DNA of 64,000 bases from Rhodopseudomonas_A sp036404135 (GCF_036404135.1 NZ_DASWPE010000086.1:1-64000), one strand, 5' to 3'; positions 22,555 to 30,577 are shown, numbered from the stretch's first letter. The notes: a model not told the origin generated them from the letters alone. Program-made: numbers and translations.

Positions 22555-23097
22555 TCACGCTTCCAGTGCCCGGTAGACGGACGCCCGGCCGATGTTCAGC
22601 GCCTTCGCGATGGCTGACGGCCCCATGCCCTGTTGCTTCAACGCCTTGACCTTGGCCGCGTCGATGCTGGGCTTGCGGCCCTTGTAAACGCCACGCGCCT
22701 TGGCATCGGCGATGCCCTCAAGCTGCCGTTCCTTGCGCAGGTTCGTCTCGAACTCGGCGAACACGCCCAGCATGTCGAGGAATGCCTTGCCTGCTGCCGT
22801 GCTGGTGTCGATCGGCTGTTCGGTGGCCTTAAGGCTCGCGCCCTTGGCCCTGACGGTACGAACGATGTCCTGGAGGTCGCCGATGCTGCGGGCCAAGCGG
22901 TCGATCCGGGTGACCATGAGCACGTCGCCAGCGCGAAGGAAGTCCAAGACGGTCTGCAGCTCCGTGCGTCCCACCGTGGTCGTACCCGAACGCTTCTCCG
23001 ATCGGATCATGCTGCAGCCAGCGAGGCGCAACGCGGCTTCCTGCAGGTCGAGGTTCTGGTCGGTGGTGCTGACGCGGGCGTAGCCGATGGCGGTCAT
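22555..23097 (-). CDS. Serine recombinase (Tn3-type resolvase/invertase)
   Basis: A 180-residue small serine recombinase. The catalytic motif is YARVSTTDQNLDLQ with the nucleophile Ser at residue 10. The arginine-bearing VTRIDRLARS is at about residues 63-72. A C-terminal helix-turn-helix (GMGPSAIAKALNIGRASVYRAL) is at about residues 156-177. The length is normal for resolvases. It may resolve element dimers or invert DNA. A candidate target with inverted arms lies 50 bases upstream. Confidence 0.92.
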   Translation of the reverse strand: MTAIGYARVSTTDQNLDLQEAALRLAGCSMIRSEKRSGTTTVGRTELQTVLDFLRAGDVLMVTRIDRLARSIGDLQDIVRTVRAKGASLKATEQPIDTSTAAGKAFLDMLGVFAEFETNLRKERQLEGIADAKARGVYKGRKPSIDAAKVKALKQQGMGPSAIAKALNIGRASVYRALEA

Positions 23098-23145
23098 GGC
23101 GGGCTCCTTGATGTGTCTCGTTAGGGTCTAGACCACGATGTAGTA

Positions 23146-23182
23146 GCGTCTCAGAATGATGAAGTCAACCCAAATGAGACGC
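23146..23182. promoter_or_regulatory. Candidate res site or operator upstream of the resolvase
   Basis: GCGTCTCA at 23146-23153 and TGAGACGC at 23175-23182 are exact inverted arms with a 21-base spacer, about 50 bases before the resolvase start. Resolvases commonly bind such sites and repress themselves. A related half (GTGTCTCGTTA) lies closer to the gene at about 23113-23123. Confidence 0.5.
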
Positions 23183-23366
23183 GTATTTTGCCTCATCGCA
23201 ATGTCCCTGTTGGCTATACCGTATTGAGGCGGGGTTGCGCGTACATGCGTTAGTGACGCCTGTGATTAGCGGGGATACTTGTTCTCTCTTTGTGCCTTTA
23301 GATGCTACTTAGGTATTATCTGGCGGTCCTGCCATTCGGCGCAGGCTTCACTCTGGGAGAGGTTCG

Positions 23367-23537
23367 ATGACGATTGAGCACCGTGGATTGGCCTTTGACG
23401 TACGTCCGTTCCGTGAACAGGAGGGATGGGAATGGGGCGTTCCAGCGATGAACACCTTCGGCGTGGAAATGAACGAGGAGATGGCAATCAAGCAGGCGAG
23501 GGCAACAATAGATGCATGGGTTGAAGGGCTGAACTGA
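23367..23537 (+). CDS. Small hypothetical protein of the element (56 aa)
   Basis: ATG at 23367 follows GGGAGAGG at good spacing, and the frame ends with TGA at 23535-23537. The sequence (MTIEHRGLAFDVRPFREQEG, then a WEWGVPAMNTFG segment) looks like a compact folded protein. The rest is acidic and helical, ending WVEGLN. No family is recognised. It is transcribed opposite to its neighbours and could be a small phage regulator. Confidence 0.55.
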   Translation: MTIEHRGLAFDVRPFREQEGWEWGVPAMNTFGVEMNEEMAIKQARATIDAWVEGLN

Positions 23538-23590
23538 GCACAGCCCTGCCGGCCACCTCTGGACCCTTTCGCCGTTTGCCACCGCGGCCC

Positions 23591-23800
23591 CCCACGCGAA
23601 CACTCGACCGCGTCGGCGCGGTGGCTCGCATCAGCATTGTCGCAGGCGTCAGGGAAGCGGCGAAATCAAGCTCCAGAAAAAAGGCACGGGGGAAACCGCC
23701 GCAATCGCCTCTGTCAAACAGCCTCTCAGACGGCGGCGCCATTTAGCCGGACGGTCCGGCTCCTGTTGATCCGCAAGGCGCCTCCAGGCCACTCAGGGCC
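23591..23800. repeat. Element intergenic repeat, copy A
   Basis: The core at 23701-23750 (GCAATCGCCTCTGTCAAACA onward, to CCATTTAGCC) is followed about 80 bases after its start by CCTCCAGGCC. The left part (GCGAACACTC, TCGCATCA, GTCGCAGGCGTCA) also matches copy B. Copy A overlaps the 3' end of the BRO-N gene. Copies B and C lie at about 24690-24905 and 27602-27715 in the same orientation. Confidence 0.75.
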
Positions 23801-24480
23801 CCCGTGGAGTCTCGGACGGCTTCAGCGGTACCTTGGTTCCGTCGTGGAACTGACCGCGCAACGGGGCCTCTGAGGGCGCTGGAGAGGGCACCGAGCTGGC
23901 CGGTGGCTCCAGCTCCCGACCTCGCCTTGATGCGCTGCGAGTTGACGCCCTGAAGCGTCCGAGCGAACTGCCCGATCTTGTGGTCGAAGTTCCCGACGAC
24001 AGCCGCCAGCGGCTCCAGCCGTGCAACCTCGGCCTGGGCCTGGGCCTTGGCAGCCTGGGCAGCGTCGCGCTCGGCCTGGGTGGCGGCGTGGGCTTCCTGC
24101 TCCTCGGCGAGCTTGATCATGGTCGCAGCGGACAGCCGCAGGGCGTCTGCGAAGCTGGCCGGCAGCGGGATCGCCTCGCCCGGCTGGAGCTTGAACTCCC
24201 CGGCGCCGAAGACCCCCTCAAGAACATCGCGGGTGACCCAATCTTGGAACGGGCCGGCGGTCGGCTTGTCGCTCCGCAGGATCAGCTTGGAGAGGCCGGG
24301 CCGGGAGATGGTGGTCATCATCTGCAACCCGCCAGGGGTCTGCACCTGACGCAGACCCTTCTCGTCGCCCCGGACGCTGCGCCCGGCGGCGGCGTCGTTG
24401 AGCCCCAGCACCCGGCAGACATCCGCCGCGACGAACCACGGCTTACCCTCAACGGTCACCACGCGGACCTTGTGATGCAC
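23743..24480 (-). CDS. BRO-N domain antirepressor-like protein, 5' end probably lost
   Basis: The frame begins at a weak GTG (24480) and encodes 245 residues. The N-terminal BRO-N fold is clear: VRVVTVEGKPWFVAADVCRVLGL, then RGDEKGL, and RPGLSKLILRSDKP with FQDWVTRDVLE. Family homology continues upstream of the GTG (in-frame FDFNALIDGLDV) without an ATG before a TGA at about 24527-24529. The natural start thus seems damaged. A coiled, Ala-rich stretch follows at about residues 110-160. BRO-N proteins are phage antirepressors that counter a lytic repressor. The last residues lie in repeat copy A. Confidence 0.75.
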   Translation of the reverse strand: MHHKVRVVTVEGKPWFVAADVCRVLGLNDAAAGRSVRGDEKGLRQVQTPGGLQMMTTISRPGLSKLILRSDKPTAGPFQDWVTRDVLEGVFGAGEFKLQPGEAIPLPASFADALRLSAATMIKLAEEQEAHAATQAERDAAQAAKAQAQAEVARLEPLAAVVGNFDHKIGQFARTLQGVNSQRIKARSGAGATGQLGALSSALRGPVARSVPRRNQGTAEAVRDSTGALSGLEAPCGSTGAGPSG

Positions 24481-25021
24481 GTCGAGGCCATCGATCAGGG
24501 CGTTGAAGTCGAACGTCTTGCTGAACGATCAGGGCGCGGCGGCGGTCCTTGTGAGGCGGACGGCGTTTGGTTAAGTTTGGAGCGGAGGCTGGGCGCAAGC
24601 CCGACCCCTTGCCTCGCTAGGGCAGCAAGTTGAGGGCTAGGCGTATCCACCGCCTGGCCCTTTTGCTTGTCAGCAAGGCAGCCCCGGACGCGAGCCACTC
24701 GGCGAGCCTCGCGAACACTCCAACACGGCGAGGCGGATCGCATCAAGAAATGGTCGCAGGCGTCACCGGCTGGTGGTGGCAATAGGCGAGGCCGGGCACG
24801 GGGGATGCCATCGGCAATCGCCTCTCTCAAACAGCCTCTCACACGGCTGCACCATTTAGCCAGCGGTCGAGCCTCCGCTTGAACGACAAAGCACCTCCAG
24901 GCCGTGCCAACGTCCGTTGCTAAGTCGTCCATCTATTTTCCTTGAAGGGTGAGTAGGAGGAGAGCGGGTGCCCTCCTCCTCGGATGTAGTTAGAGCAATG
25001 GCGTCCGGCGGGACGGTGCGC
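24481..25021. other. Gap holding element repeat copy B and the remnant 5' end of the BRO-N gene
   Basis: Bases 24481-24529 hold BRO-N-like codons without a start. Repeat copy B occupies about 24690-24905. An open frame crossing the region on the minus strand (24495-24932) is Arg/Pro-rich, follows the repeat, and has no homology I know, so I do not call it a gene. Confidence 0.5.
24690..24905. repeat. Element intergenic repeat, copy B
   Basis: The core at 24813-24862 (GCAATCGCCTCTCTCAAACA onward, to CCATTTAGCC) differs from copy A at only a few positions. CCTCCAGGCC follows about 81 bases after the core start, almost the same spacing as in copy A. It lies between the minus-strand virion-like gene and the BRO-N gene, so it would be at a transcript end or a promoter. 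Confidence 0.75.
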
Positions 25022-27241
25022 TCATGGTCGGTGTGATCCAGGCGCTGACGGTTCAGCCGGCACCTCGGGCTTCGCGGGGAGCTTGGCCCTTGCGTCGTTG
25101 ATCCGCTTTTGCTGCGCCTCGCGGTACGCACCGCCGAGTGCGCCCTTGTCGAGCACCATCTGCTGAGTATCGAGGTGGTTGTGCGCGTCGATGACAGCCT
25201 TGACGGCGTTCTTCGAGTTCTGGTCCTGCAGGCTGTTGCGCTGATCAGCAGTGGCCTTGTCACGCATCCCCATCAATTCCTGGGGAGTGATCGTGACCTT
25301 GCCACGCCATTCAGTGCCGTCAGGTTCCCTCTTGGGGAGCCTGATCTCCAGCCCGGTGCGCTTATCGCGGAGCCCGTAGGTGCCGTCACCAGCATCGTAG
25401 ACGCCGATGTCGGACTTGGTAGCGCCCTTGTAGTCGTGGCGGGACTGGATCGCCGGCAAGAGCTGATCGATCTTCGCGTCCAAGAACTTCTGCGCATCGC
25501 TCGTGGCCATGTTGGGGACCGTGGACAATGCGCTGCCGTTGACTTGGAAGGTGTTCTTCTTGACGAAGTCGGTTGCGAGTTCGACGGCCTTCTCGGCGGT
25601 AATCTGGCCGCTCTTGCCGAGCAGCTTGGCGATCTGATCCACCTTCTGACGGGCGAAGCCGGCGTTGTAGGCGTCGCTGCTGAACCAGCTACCATCCGGC
25701 GGCAAGCTGGCGACGGTGCTGGAAATGCTGGCGAGCTTCTTGTTGAGGCCCTCGGGATCATTCTTCGCCATCGGGTTCTTCACCACGTTGGCGGCGAGGT
25801 CCATCGCCTGATCGGCGTCGAGGTGCATCGAGCCGGTGGCCACGTCCATCACCGAGTAGAACTCCTTGGTGGCCGGTGTGAGCCCCATCTTCTCTTCGGC
25901 CCAGGCCCGGTTGTTGTTGGCCATGCCCTGCCACGTCGTGTAGGCGCCGAGGACTGCCTGACGGTTCTGGAAGTTGGTGGAGAAGTCCCCGCCGATGGCG
26001 CGATTGACGCTGTCGTCGAGGGCCTGCTTGAGATGCGGGATCGGGATGTTCGAGTGCTGGGCGACGGCGATCTCACGGTCCAAGACGATTTGCGGGTTGC
26101 GGCCGGTGGCGGCATCCTGCTGGGACCATGTGAAATACCGCTTGGCGGCGTTCGTCTGCGCGTCGGCGCCGATGGTCTCCCATTCCTTGGTCACCTCGTT
26201 CTGCTTCCGCTCGGGCTGCACGGCGGCGATCGAGCCATCCTGTCGGCGCAGCGCTTCGAAGGCTTGGTCTTCCTTGGCGGTGTTCTGATCGCGGGACCAG
26301 TTCTTGGCGAACGTCTTCTGAGCTGTCAGGCGGATGTTGGTGACCTTCTCAACCACGTTGCCGCTAAGATCGTCCTGCAGCGATGGCAGGAGGGTCTTGC
26401 CGTCTGCTCCGGGGTTCTGTTGCTTCAACAGGTCGGGCACCAGCTTGGCCTTATCAGGGTCCGCCGCCCACCTCTCTAGGATGTCGAGGCGCTCGGCCTT
26501 CATGGTCGCGTTCGGGATGTTCGCGGAGCCCTTCGGCCCCAGCTCGGTCGTGATCGAGGACCACGCCTTGCCTACTTGCTCCGGGGTTACGTCACCCTCC
26601 CCGGCCTGCTCCATGAACTTGCGAGCCGTGTTGGTGTTACTAGCCATCAGGGCATCGCTCTGCGCCTTCATGGCCTGCGCCCCGTACTGGGTGTAGAGCG
26701 GCGCCATGGACGACTTGAGCCCCTGCATCGCCAGCTTGTAGGCCACCGGGTCGCTGGAATAGCGCTTGGTGATCTCCTGTGCCGCAGCCGCCGCACGCTG
26801 CCGGAGCAGGCCCGTGGGATCGTTCTTCGGGTCGCTGAGGTCGAGCTTCCCGGCCGCAATCTGTGCGTCGAGGTCCGACTTCGCCGTGCCGCCGAACGCT
26901 TGACCGTAGGCGCCCGCCTCCACACCCCGAGCATGGGGGTCATTGATCGGTTGGTAATCCGGGCTACGGCGATAGTTGAGGACGTCCTGTTGGGTCATGC
27001 CCGCCAGCCGGCCCTCAACTCGCGCCGTCTCCATGGCGGATGCCTGCGCCTTCTGCTGAGCTGCCGCCTGCGAGCCCCAGGCCGTAAGGCTGGAGTTCAG
27101 GCCGCTCAACGCGTCGGCGATGTGCGTGAGGTTGTTGTCGATTTCCGGCCGAGGGGCGCCCGTGAAGGTGTCGCCCGGCACGTTGCCGCCCTGCAAAGGA
27201 ACCGGGCCGGCTAGTTCGGGAACCTGTACGCGCCCGCTCAT
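25022..27241 (-). CDS. Podovirus internal-virion-protein-like large protein
   Basis: A 739-residue soluble, Ala/Gln/Asp-rich, mostly helical protein with no membrane segments and a Pro-rich tail. Length, composition and the opening segment (repeated NLTHIADALSGLNSSL, AQQKAQ) recall internal virion proteins of T7-like phages (T7 gp15 is of similar size). This match is by general character only; no catalytic motif is visible. Its start overlaps the small gene at 27238 (ATGA). No other virion gene is present, so its role in this element is unclear. Confidence 0.6.
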   Translation of the reverse strand: MSGRVQVPELAGPVPLQGGNVPGDTFTGAPRPEIDNNLTHIADALSGLNSSLTAWGSQAAAQQKAQASAMETARVEGRLAGMTQQDVLNYRRSPDYQPINDPHARGVEAGAYGQAFGGTAKSDLDAQIAAGKLDLSDPKNDPTGLLRQRAAAAAQEITKRYSSDPVAYKLAMQGLKSSMAPLYTQYGAQAMKAQSDALMASNTNTARKFMEQAGEGDVTPEQVGKAWSSITTELGPKGSANIPNATMKAERLDILERWAADPDKAKLVPDLLKQQNPGADGKTLLPSLQDDLSGNVVEKVTNIRLTAQKTFAKNWSRDQNTAKEDQAFEALRRQDGSIAAVQPERKQNEVTKEWETIGADAQTNAAKRYFTWSQQDAATGRNPQIVLDREIAVAQHSNIPIPHLKQALDDSVNRAIGGDFSTNFQNRQAVLGAYTTWQGMANNNRAWAEEKMGLTPATKEFYSVMDVATGSMHLDADQAMDLAANVVKNPMAKNDPEGLNKKLASISSTVASLPPDGSWFSSDAYNAGFARQKVDQIAKLLGKSGQITAEKAVELATDFVKKNTFQVNGSALSTVPNMATSDAQKFLDAKIDQLLPAIQSRHDYKGATKSDIGVYDAGDGTYGLRDKRTGLEIRLPKREPDGTEWRGKVTITPQELMGMRDKATADQRNSLQDQNSKNAVKAVIDAHNHLDTQQMVLDKGALGGAYREAQQKRINDARAKLPAKPEVPAEPSAPGSHRP

Positions 27242-27444
27242 GATGCAAAGTTCATTGTGTTGGCCTTGTTGTAGCCGGTCATGGCGTTAACGCCCCCGCT
27301 GACGATGCGGATGGCGGCGTCGGCGAATGAGGGCTGCGCGGCCTGCTGAACGCTGTTGATGCGCTCGGTGGCCTGTGCCCGATGATCGTTGATGGTGGCG
27401 TCCCACGCAGGGGCGCCCATGCGGATGGTGACTGAGTGCTTCAT
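27238..27444 (-). CDS. Small hypothetical protein upstream of the virion-like gene
   Basis: A 68-residue frame from ATG at 27444 (MKHSVTIRMGAPAWDATIND start), preceded by GGAGCC. The stop overlaps the next start by 4 bases. The protein is polar and helical with a Gly/Asn-rich end. It could be the leftover of a gp14-like internal virion protein, which normally precedes gp15 in podoviruses, but it is far shorter. A longer in-frame extension starts in unconvincing sequence. Confidence 0.55.
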   Translation of the reverse strand: MKHSVTIRMGAPAWDATINDHRAQATERINSVQQAAQPSFADAAIRIVSGGVNAMTGYNKANTMNFAS

Positions 27445-27601
27445 GATGGCTCCAAGGTTTCTTTGGGTTGGCGTGTAACCTATTCCGGAGGTGCATAGAT
27501 GGTCTACGATTGACGCATGACTAGGCGAAGAAAGAACTCGCTCTCCAGCCCCCATAAATGTCCAGGAAGCCCATCAGAGGGAGTTGTGGGCAATGGGCCG
27601 G

Positions 27602-27715
27602 CCACGGGGGACCACCACCGGCAATCGCCTCTCTAGAACAGCCTCACACATGGCTTCGCCGGTGGTCGACGTGGCGCCTCCAGGCCGCTCAGGGCGCCCG
27701 TGCAGTCGATGGGCG
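27602..27715. repeat. Element intergenic repeat, copy C (shorter)
   Basis: CACGGGGGA then GGCAATCGCCTCTCTAGAAC, CAGCCTCACAC and later CGCCTCCAGGCCGCTCAGGG match copies A and B. About 25 bases are missing between core and tail. The tail matches copy A best (CTCAGGGCGCCCGTG). It lies upstream of the 68-residue gene. Confidence 0.7.
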
Positions 27716-28362
27716 GGTGAGGCTGCATGGTTCCATCAATGGAACTCAGGGCGCTATTGGCCTCTCCAGGGCGCTGTGAGGGGCTGGTAGCGTTGGGTCG
27801 GGAGATGGTCGGGTCTCCGGGCGGGCTCGTCATGAGAACGTCGTTCACGCGACCAGGACACGGGCACGACCGCGAGCGTCACCCCGTCAAGGACCACCGC
27901 CGGGGATCGGGAAGACTGCCGAGCGGGAGCTTGTTCGGGCGGCCCTTCCACCCGGTGCCCGCGACGCCCGCCTCAGGTGCTCCAGCAGTGCCGCGTTCAA
28001 TGGCCATGGCATCGGGGAGCTGAGAGGTCCTGCTGAACGCCTGAGGAGCACGGAGAGAGCAGGCTGTTCGAGTGGGATCATTCCTCTCCCACGTCAGGGC
28101 ACCTCATGGAAACCTGACATGAGCCTGAGGCGCCCTGGAGCTAACCTATAGGGAAACCGGAGGGATGGATAATAGGAGGAGTGCAACCTATTCCTCTAGG
28201 TTGTGCCGATGGCCAAATACGCCGTGCATTCGATTTGTTGCGATGAATACGCAAGAGGCGGGCTCGGCTCGTTGGTGCGCAACCGTGAGCGTTGCCGCTC
28301 GACTTGTGGTTGTCGCTATCGGAAGCCGCGCCCGCCGCTCCTATCAGGCGCCCGGTAGTGGC
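27716..28362. other. Gap inside the element with no firm gene
   Basis: A possible 49-residue plus-strand frame at 28209-28358 (MAKYAVHSICCDEYARGG start) is Cys/Arg-rich and weakly supported. Short repeats AACCTATTCC and CCTATAGGG occur near 27476 and 28175. Otherwise only Arg-rich shadow frames are present. The region may hold promoters for the minus-strand genes. Confidence 0.4.
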
Positions 28363-28626
28363 CTATGCCTGCAAGACCATCCGGATAATCCAAACCGGGA
28401 AGGCGGGTTCATCGCCTTCTCCGCTTCGGTGGTACGGCACGCCGTTGCTCTCGCACATCTTGATCAGGTCGTCCCTGTCACTTCTAAGCGTATCTTCCGG
28501 GCACTCGAACAGGTCAATCGGCTGGTCGAACTCCGTCCAATACTCATGAACGGTGAGCAGCCGCGCCGGATCGCGGGCGACGAGGGCCAGCGTCGAGGGC
28601 TTGCCGGTCGTCTGATGATGCAGCAT
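28363..28626 (-). CDS. Small hypothetical phage-type protein (87 aa)
   Basis: ATG at 28626 follows AGGGGAAT at good spacing. The protein (MLHHQTTGKPSTLALVARDP start) has a central acidic part with FDQPIDLFECPEDTLRSD and ends WIIRMVLQA. The pattern suggests a small folded protein, but no family is recognised. An exact palindrome lies 20 bases upstream and probably controls it. Confidence 0.6.
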   Translation of the reverse strand: MLHHQTTGKPSTLALVARDPARLLTVHEYWTEFDQPIDLFECPEDTLRSDRDDLIKMCESNGVPYHRSGEGDEPAFPVWIIRMVLQA

Positions 28627-28633
28627 TGGTATT

Positions 28634-28675
28634 CCCCTATAGTTGCTGATCGTAGGATATCTACGATCATAGGGG
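28634..28675. promoter_or_regulatory. Operator-like palindrome
   Basis: Arms TGATCGTAG (28647-28655) and CTACGATCA (28661-28669) are exact inverted copies around GATAT. Outer CCCCTAT (28634-28640) and ATAGGGG (28669-28675) are inverted too. It sits just before the 87-residue gene, where a repressor would bind. A hairpin acting in the transcript is the alternative. Confidence 0.6.
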
Positions 28676-28812
28676 CGCCGCAGCCTCTCACAGAATCGCA
28701 AGCTCGCGCCGGCCTGTCAATGGGCTTGGCGAACACCGGGCCGCGCCCCGAGGGTAATTCTCTCGTTCTCGTTCATCACGTCGTCCCCTTGTTGTCGTCG
28801 CCCGGCTTGCCA

Positions 28813-30312
28813 TCAATCGTGTAGCGCGGGAACATGCCCATCGCCGTGGCCCGCGTCGTCGGCGTGACCTAGCCGTAAGCGTCGCCCTCGCTTTGGTCGC
28901 CGTCCGCCGGGGAGATGCGCCACCAGATCGGCACGGTCAATCGCCGTGTTCTCGGGCAACGCCACGGCATTCACGCAGGCGGCCATGGCCTCCCACGACG
29001 CAGCGCCAGCGTAGACGCCCATCGTCATCCCGAGCGGCAAGGCCGTGCCCTCAATCGTGCCATCCTCGACCTTGTGCCCAATCACGTTGGCAATCGTCCA
29101 GGCGGTGTAACCCACTCCGCCCTTCTCCAGCGCCGACACGGCCCGACGGACGAACCAACGCCGCCAACTGTGGAAGTCCACGTTGGATTGTCGTTGGCCC
29201 TCGGCAGCTTTCTCCTCGACACCAAGCCGCCGCCGCTCCCGCGTGAACGACTGGCTTACCGGGGCGGCGCGGTCCCGCTTCGAGCCGCGGGCCTGCTCTG
29301 GCAAGCCCTCGAACAGGTAATCGTCGGGCTGCTTGCCGGCGGTGTGCCGCTCGATCAGCGCCGCGAGCAAAGGATGCGCCGGGATCGTTCGCATGCCGCT
29401 GGATGTCTTGGACCTCGCCACCACGATCTTGCCGGCCTCGCAGTGCTTGACGCGGAGACCGCCGATCTCATTCACCCGCAGGCCGCTCAGCGCGGCGAAG
29501 AATGAGAACTCCCACTCACGCCGCAGCTTGACGCCGCCGAGCAGCGTCCGCACCTCGTCGTCGGTGAATGGTCGCTTGTCGTCGCTGGCCGCTTCCTGGC
29601 GCTTCTGCGGCTTGTCCAGGCGCTGTTCTTGCCAAGGGTTGGCCTTTACGCCGCACCGCTTCTTCATCCAGCGCCAGTACGAATGCAGCGCCGAGATGTC
29701 CTTGTTGGCCGTGATCACGTTCACCTTGGGCACCACGTACCGATCGTGGATGAAGCGGCCCGCTGTGTCGCCCGTGATGGCTTCGACCGTTGTCGATGTG
29801 GCGTTCTCGCGGCACCATTGCTCCAAGCGCCCGACCATCCGGCGGATGTCGCCCTTGTAGCCGTCAGAGAAGCAGGACTTCTCTGCAAACCAGCGATCCA
29901 GCAGGCTGGCGAGCGGCGTGGCGTTGCCGAGCGCGACAGCCGCGTAACTCTGGCCCGCAGCCCAACCGTGCTTGCGCTCGACGCGGCCCACCGCTTCACC
30001 CAGGGCGTCGGACACGGTCTCTTCGTCCGGGCCATCCCCTCGGGCGGCGTCACGAAATGCATCACGCCAGTTCAGCGCCTCCGCGTTCAGTGAGGGCTCC
30101 GCCACGGCTACCTTCTCGCCCCGCAGCTTCGCCTTGAGTCGCCGGACCACGTCAACCTTCTCCCGCTCGGCTTCCATCGGATCGCGCGTTGCGAGTGCCT
30201 CGCGGAGCTTGGTGGCGCCTATGGTGGCGACAAGCCGGGGAGGGACCCGCACGACGACACGGATTCGGTTGCCGTGCCATTCGAGCCAACGCCCGAGCTT
30301 CTGCTTCGACAT
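28813..30312 (-). CDS. int: Tyrosine recombinase / phage integrase
   Basis: A 499-residue integrase. A SAM-like core-binding domain is at about residues 135-240. In the catalytic domain the first Arg is in SGLRVNEIGGL (about residue 290) and the H..R pair in FHSWRRWF (about 389). The next conserved His is in NVIGHKVEDGT (about 417) and the nucleophile Tyr in MGVYAGAA (about 437). All catalytic positions are present. The C-terminal tail beyond the Tyr is long and basic and may have shifted from its ancestral end. The gene lies beside attR and reads away from it. Confidence 0.93.
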   Translation of the reverse strand: MSKQKLGRWLEWHGNRIRVVVRVPPRLVATIGATKLREALATRDPMEAEREKVDVVRRLKAKLRGEKVAVAEPSLNAEALNWRDAFRDAARGDGPDEETVSDALGEAVGRVERKHGWAAGQSYAAVALGNATPLASLLDRWFAEKSCFSDGYKGDIRRMVGRLEQWCRENATSTTVEAITGDTAGRFIHDRYVVPKVNVITANKDISALHSYWRWMKKRCGVKANPWQEQRLDKPQKRQEAASDDKRPFTDDEVRTLLGGVKLRREWEFSFFAALSGLRVNEIGGLRVKHCEAGKIVVARSKTSSGMRTIPAHPLLAALIERHTAGKQPDDYLFEGLPEQARGSKRDRAAPVSQSFTRERRRLGVEEKAAEGQRQSNVDFHSWRRWFVRRAVSALEKGGVGYTAWTIANVIGHKVEDGTIEGTALPLGMTMGVYAGAASWEAMAACVNAVALPENTAIDRADLVAHLPGGRRPKRGRRLRLGHADDAGHGDGHVPALHD

Positions 30313-30348
30313 GAACTAGCGTCCTGTGCAGGGGCGGTGGACACGACG

Positions 30349-30381
30349 TGTCCCCCATTCCGGCCCCCAAGATGTCCCCCA
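30349..30381. repeat. Three 12-bp-spaced (T/C)G(T/G)CCCCCA repeats beside attR
   Basis: TGTCCCCCA at 30349, CGGCCCCCA at 30361 and TGTCCCCCA at 30373 are exactly 12 bases apart, about 62 bases from the attR core and upstream of int. They mirror the triplet next to attL in number, spacing and distance. This fits arm sites for integrase or a directionality factor. Confidence 0.7.
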
Positions 30382-30443
30382 AACGGCATGCAAGAAGTCG
30401 CTGCAGGACAGGGGTTCAAGCCCTTAGCACAGGCTTGGCGTAT

Positions 30444-30463
30444 AATCCCACTCTCTCCGCCAC
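30444..30463. other. attR core (duplicated tRNA 3' end)
   Basis: An exact 20-base copy of the tRNA-Ser 3' end, about 132 bases upstream of the integrase start. The sequence to its left (GGCTTGGCGTAT) does not fold as a tRNA, so this is only the duplicated core. Host sequence resumes to the right. Confidence 0.9.
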
Positions 30464-30577
30464 TGAAGCGCTAAGGCCTTCATCACCCTGCTCTCCCAGC
30501 CCTGCTTTCCCGAGCGCAAGGCTGGCAGTCTTCGCCCCGGTCGCCGGCTTCATGCGGAATCGCGCAGCCGGCCGCGC

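Larger units (their letters stand above)
22145..30463. mobile_element. Integrated phage-like element in tRNA-Ser (about 8.3 kb)
   Basis: The element is bounded by a 20-base exact direct repeat of the tRNA-Ser 3' end (22145-22164 and 30444-30463). A tyrosine integrase near the right end points inward. Other cargo: a serine resolvase, a BRO-N gene, a large internal-virion-like protein, small unknown genes and three intergenic repeats. No terminase, capsid, portal, tail, lysis or replication genes are seen. It is therefore a decayed prophage or a satellite-like island, not a complete phage. Genes are loosely packed, unlike the host DNA around it. Confidence 0.88.

Noticed and set aside
24495..24932. 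Minus-strand 145-codon frame in the element
   Set aside because: It covers repeat copy B, is Arg/Pro-rich, and has no ribosome site or recognisable family.
28165..28824. Plus-strand 219-codon frame opposite the 87-residue gene
   Set aside because: Its start has no supporting context, and its composition is that of a shadow. The opposite strand has a better ribosome site and an operator.
30430..30463. Second tRNA-Ser gene at the right end of the element
   Set aside because: Only the last 20 bases match. Upstream sequence cannot form the acceptor 5' side, D arm or anticodon arm, so it is attR only.
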